Shown here: one piece after another, positions 63,901 to 64,000 of the stretch
Numbering within the stretch: the first letter of the stretch is position 1
Layout: every line of letters starts with the position of its first letter
From: Pseudomonas asuensis
GTDB taxonomy: Bacteria; Pseudomonadota; Gammaproteobacteria; Pseudomonadales; Pseudomonadaceae
NCBI RefSeq assembly: GCF_014646755.1
Contig: NZ_BMNW01000007.1
Span: 221,202-285,201, forward strand
Reading direction: 5' to 3'
DNA length: 64,000 nucleotides
Made by a program: the position numbers and the translations under genes
The notes under the pieces: model-generated
What the model was told of the DNA's origin: nothing
Database searches by the model: none
Seen by the model: the letters and a program-made list of their open reading frames with translations, nothing else

Positions 63901-64000
63901 CCATGGTCTCGGCCGAGGCGCCGGAGTAGGAGGCACTGACCGAAATAGCGGGAGGCGCCACATCCGGGTATTGAGCGATGGGAAGGGTGCGTATCGCCAA
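60941..64000 (-). CDS. HAE1-family RND efflux pump inner-membrane transporter (N-terminus outside window)
   Basis: The visible 1019 residues run from just after the first membrane helix (AIRTLPIAQYPDVAPP) to the stop, so about 25-30 N-terminal residues are missing. Family marks include the paired aspartates of transmembrane helix 4 in GLLVDDTIVVVENVER, VFLPMAFFGGSTGVIYRQFS, and FLPTEDQGSNMVQFTLPVGA. MexB/AcrB/TtgB-like multidrug export driven by protons is expected. The adaptor (membrane fusion) gene should lie just outside the right edge, upstream. The outer-membrane channel gene overlaps its stop codon. Confidence 0.95.
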   Translation of the reverse strand: MAIRTLPIAQYPDVAPPAISVSASYSGASAETMENSVTQILEQQLKGLDGLQSFSSSSSSTGRTSITVTFNQGVDPDNAQIQVQNKVQQALTRLPSEVQRQGVSVTKAQNDFLLIMALYDDTDRSSSTDISDYMASNLQDPISRVAGVGDVQIFGSEYAMRIWLDPSKLATYGLMPSDVTAAVQAQNTQVSAGQIGGLPSPPDQELNATVTAQSRLRTPQQFRDIILKSDSSGAHVHLGDVARVELGSESYGIVTRLNGHPAAGLAVKLAPGSNALSTAEGVKALAQELSSNFPEGYHLEFPLDSTEFIKLSVHEVIKTLFEAIALVVVVMFIFLQSWRATLIPAISVPVVLLGTFGVLWIAGYSINTLTLFGVVLSIGLLVDDTIVVVENVERLMTERKLSAFDATMESMTEINSALIGIAMVLSAVFLPMAFFGGSTGVIYRQFSITIVASMVLSVFIALTLTPALCATLLKPAEHQAKSGFFGWFNRTFNKNLDRYEHGVTGVLNRPVRFMLIYGCLGAVLVVLYLRLPSGFLPTEDQGSNMVQFTLPVGASQKRSLEVGKTIERHYLETEKDNTKAIFTIVGFGFGGSGQNTGLAFVALKDWSERTDEKDRADSISNRAMATFYRSRDAQIYALTPPAIQGLGQSAGFTFQLQASATTDRAQLLGFRNQLLGLAATEPSLAAVRPSGLEETPQLKIDIDQSKAVSSGLALGDINSTLSAAWGSTYINDFIDRGRVKRVYMQGDAPFRSQPDDLYHWYVRGQSNAMTPFSAFATTHWERGPDNLERFNGLASYAIQGQGAPGVSSGEAMDTMEHLANQLPQGTTFAWSDLSYQERESSGQAIRLYALSILIVFLCLAALYNSWSIPFSVLMVIPLGIVGTILAATLRGLENDVFFQVALITTIGLAAKNAILIVEFAEAAEKRGLSIWNAALEGARLRLRPIVMTSLAFMAGVLPLAVATGAGANSRISIGTGIIGGTLTATVLAIFFVPLFFVLVRGLVIRFQKSKTPSTSQETP

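Noticed and set aside
1-64000. Antiphage system, prophage, integrative element or CRISPR array
   Set aside because: No integrase, recombinase, Cas, restriction or toxin-antitoxin gene and no regular direct repeats were seen; topB alone is a common chromosomal gene and not evidence of an integrative element.

Overview
The window looks like chromosomal DNA from a gammaproteobacterium of the genus Pseudomonas or a close relative. Support comes from the gene families present (QuiC-type dehydroshikimate dehydratase, GGDEF/EAL proteins, DUF2242 lipoprotein, DUF2934 protein, HAE1 RND pump, Mqo, Pgm) and from A-rich Crc/Hfq-type motifs at many start sites. Base composition by eye is moderate, lower than in most pseudomonads. 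A P. luteola-like lineage is a guess only. No tRNA, rRNA, CRISPR array, phage or intact insertion sequence was seen.

Layout. 1-579 is the start of a curlin-repeat (amyloid) protein gene running off the left edge. 1.6-10.0 kb is a quinate/shikimate catabolic block: quiC and a TetR regulator on the plus strand, and on the minus strand a probable operon aroQ - quinate/shikimate dehydrogenase - MFS carrier - TRAP dctQ/dctM/dctP. Together these would import quinate or shikimate and convert it to protocatechuate. 10.4-12.4 kb is a two-gene YdcZ-type membrane pair divergent from a LysR regulator. 12.9-14.5 kb is mqo.

15.3-23.9 kb is a pectin-oligomer uptake and cleavage block: an enolase-superfamily acid-sugar enzyme, a KdgM-type porin, two paralogous sodium:solute symporters, oligogalacturonate lyase and a FadR-type GntR regulator. 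24-31.6 kb is mixed: alpha/beta hydrolase, DedA protein, hypotheticals, DUF2242 lipoprotein, topoisomerase III. 32-41.6 kb is signalling: a CHASE4-like/PAS/GGDEF/EAL protein, an acyl-CoA-reductase-like SDR, a 7TMR-DISM diguanylate cyclase and a dCache chemoreceptor.

41.8-47.0 kb holds secreted pectinases: GH28 exo-polygalacturonase, divergent from a PaeY-type acetylesterase and PemA-type pectin methylesterase. 47.4-49.2 kb is a KaiC-like ATPase with a single-domain response regulator. 50.2-53.0 kb encodes a GH43+ricin-lectin enzyme and a GH128-like glucanase. The right end has pgm, an STN-domain protein divergent from a NarL-type two-component system, and an RND pump with its outer-membrane channel; the pump gene runs off the window.

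How it works together. De-esterification (PaeY, PemA), exo-cleavage (GH28) and arabinan trimming (GH43) outside the cell would feed oligogalacturonides through KdgM and the symporters to Ogl. The two pectin regions, 28 kb apart, share the same promoter-operator design, so one regulator, perhaps the GntR protein at 23.1-23.9 kb, may control both. Many start regions of the catabolic genes carry AAnAAnAA motifs, which suggests Hfq/Crc catabolite repression of the whole set.
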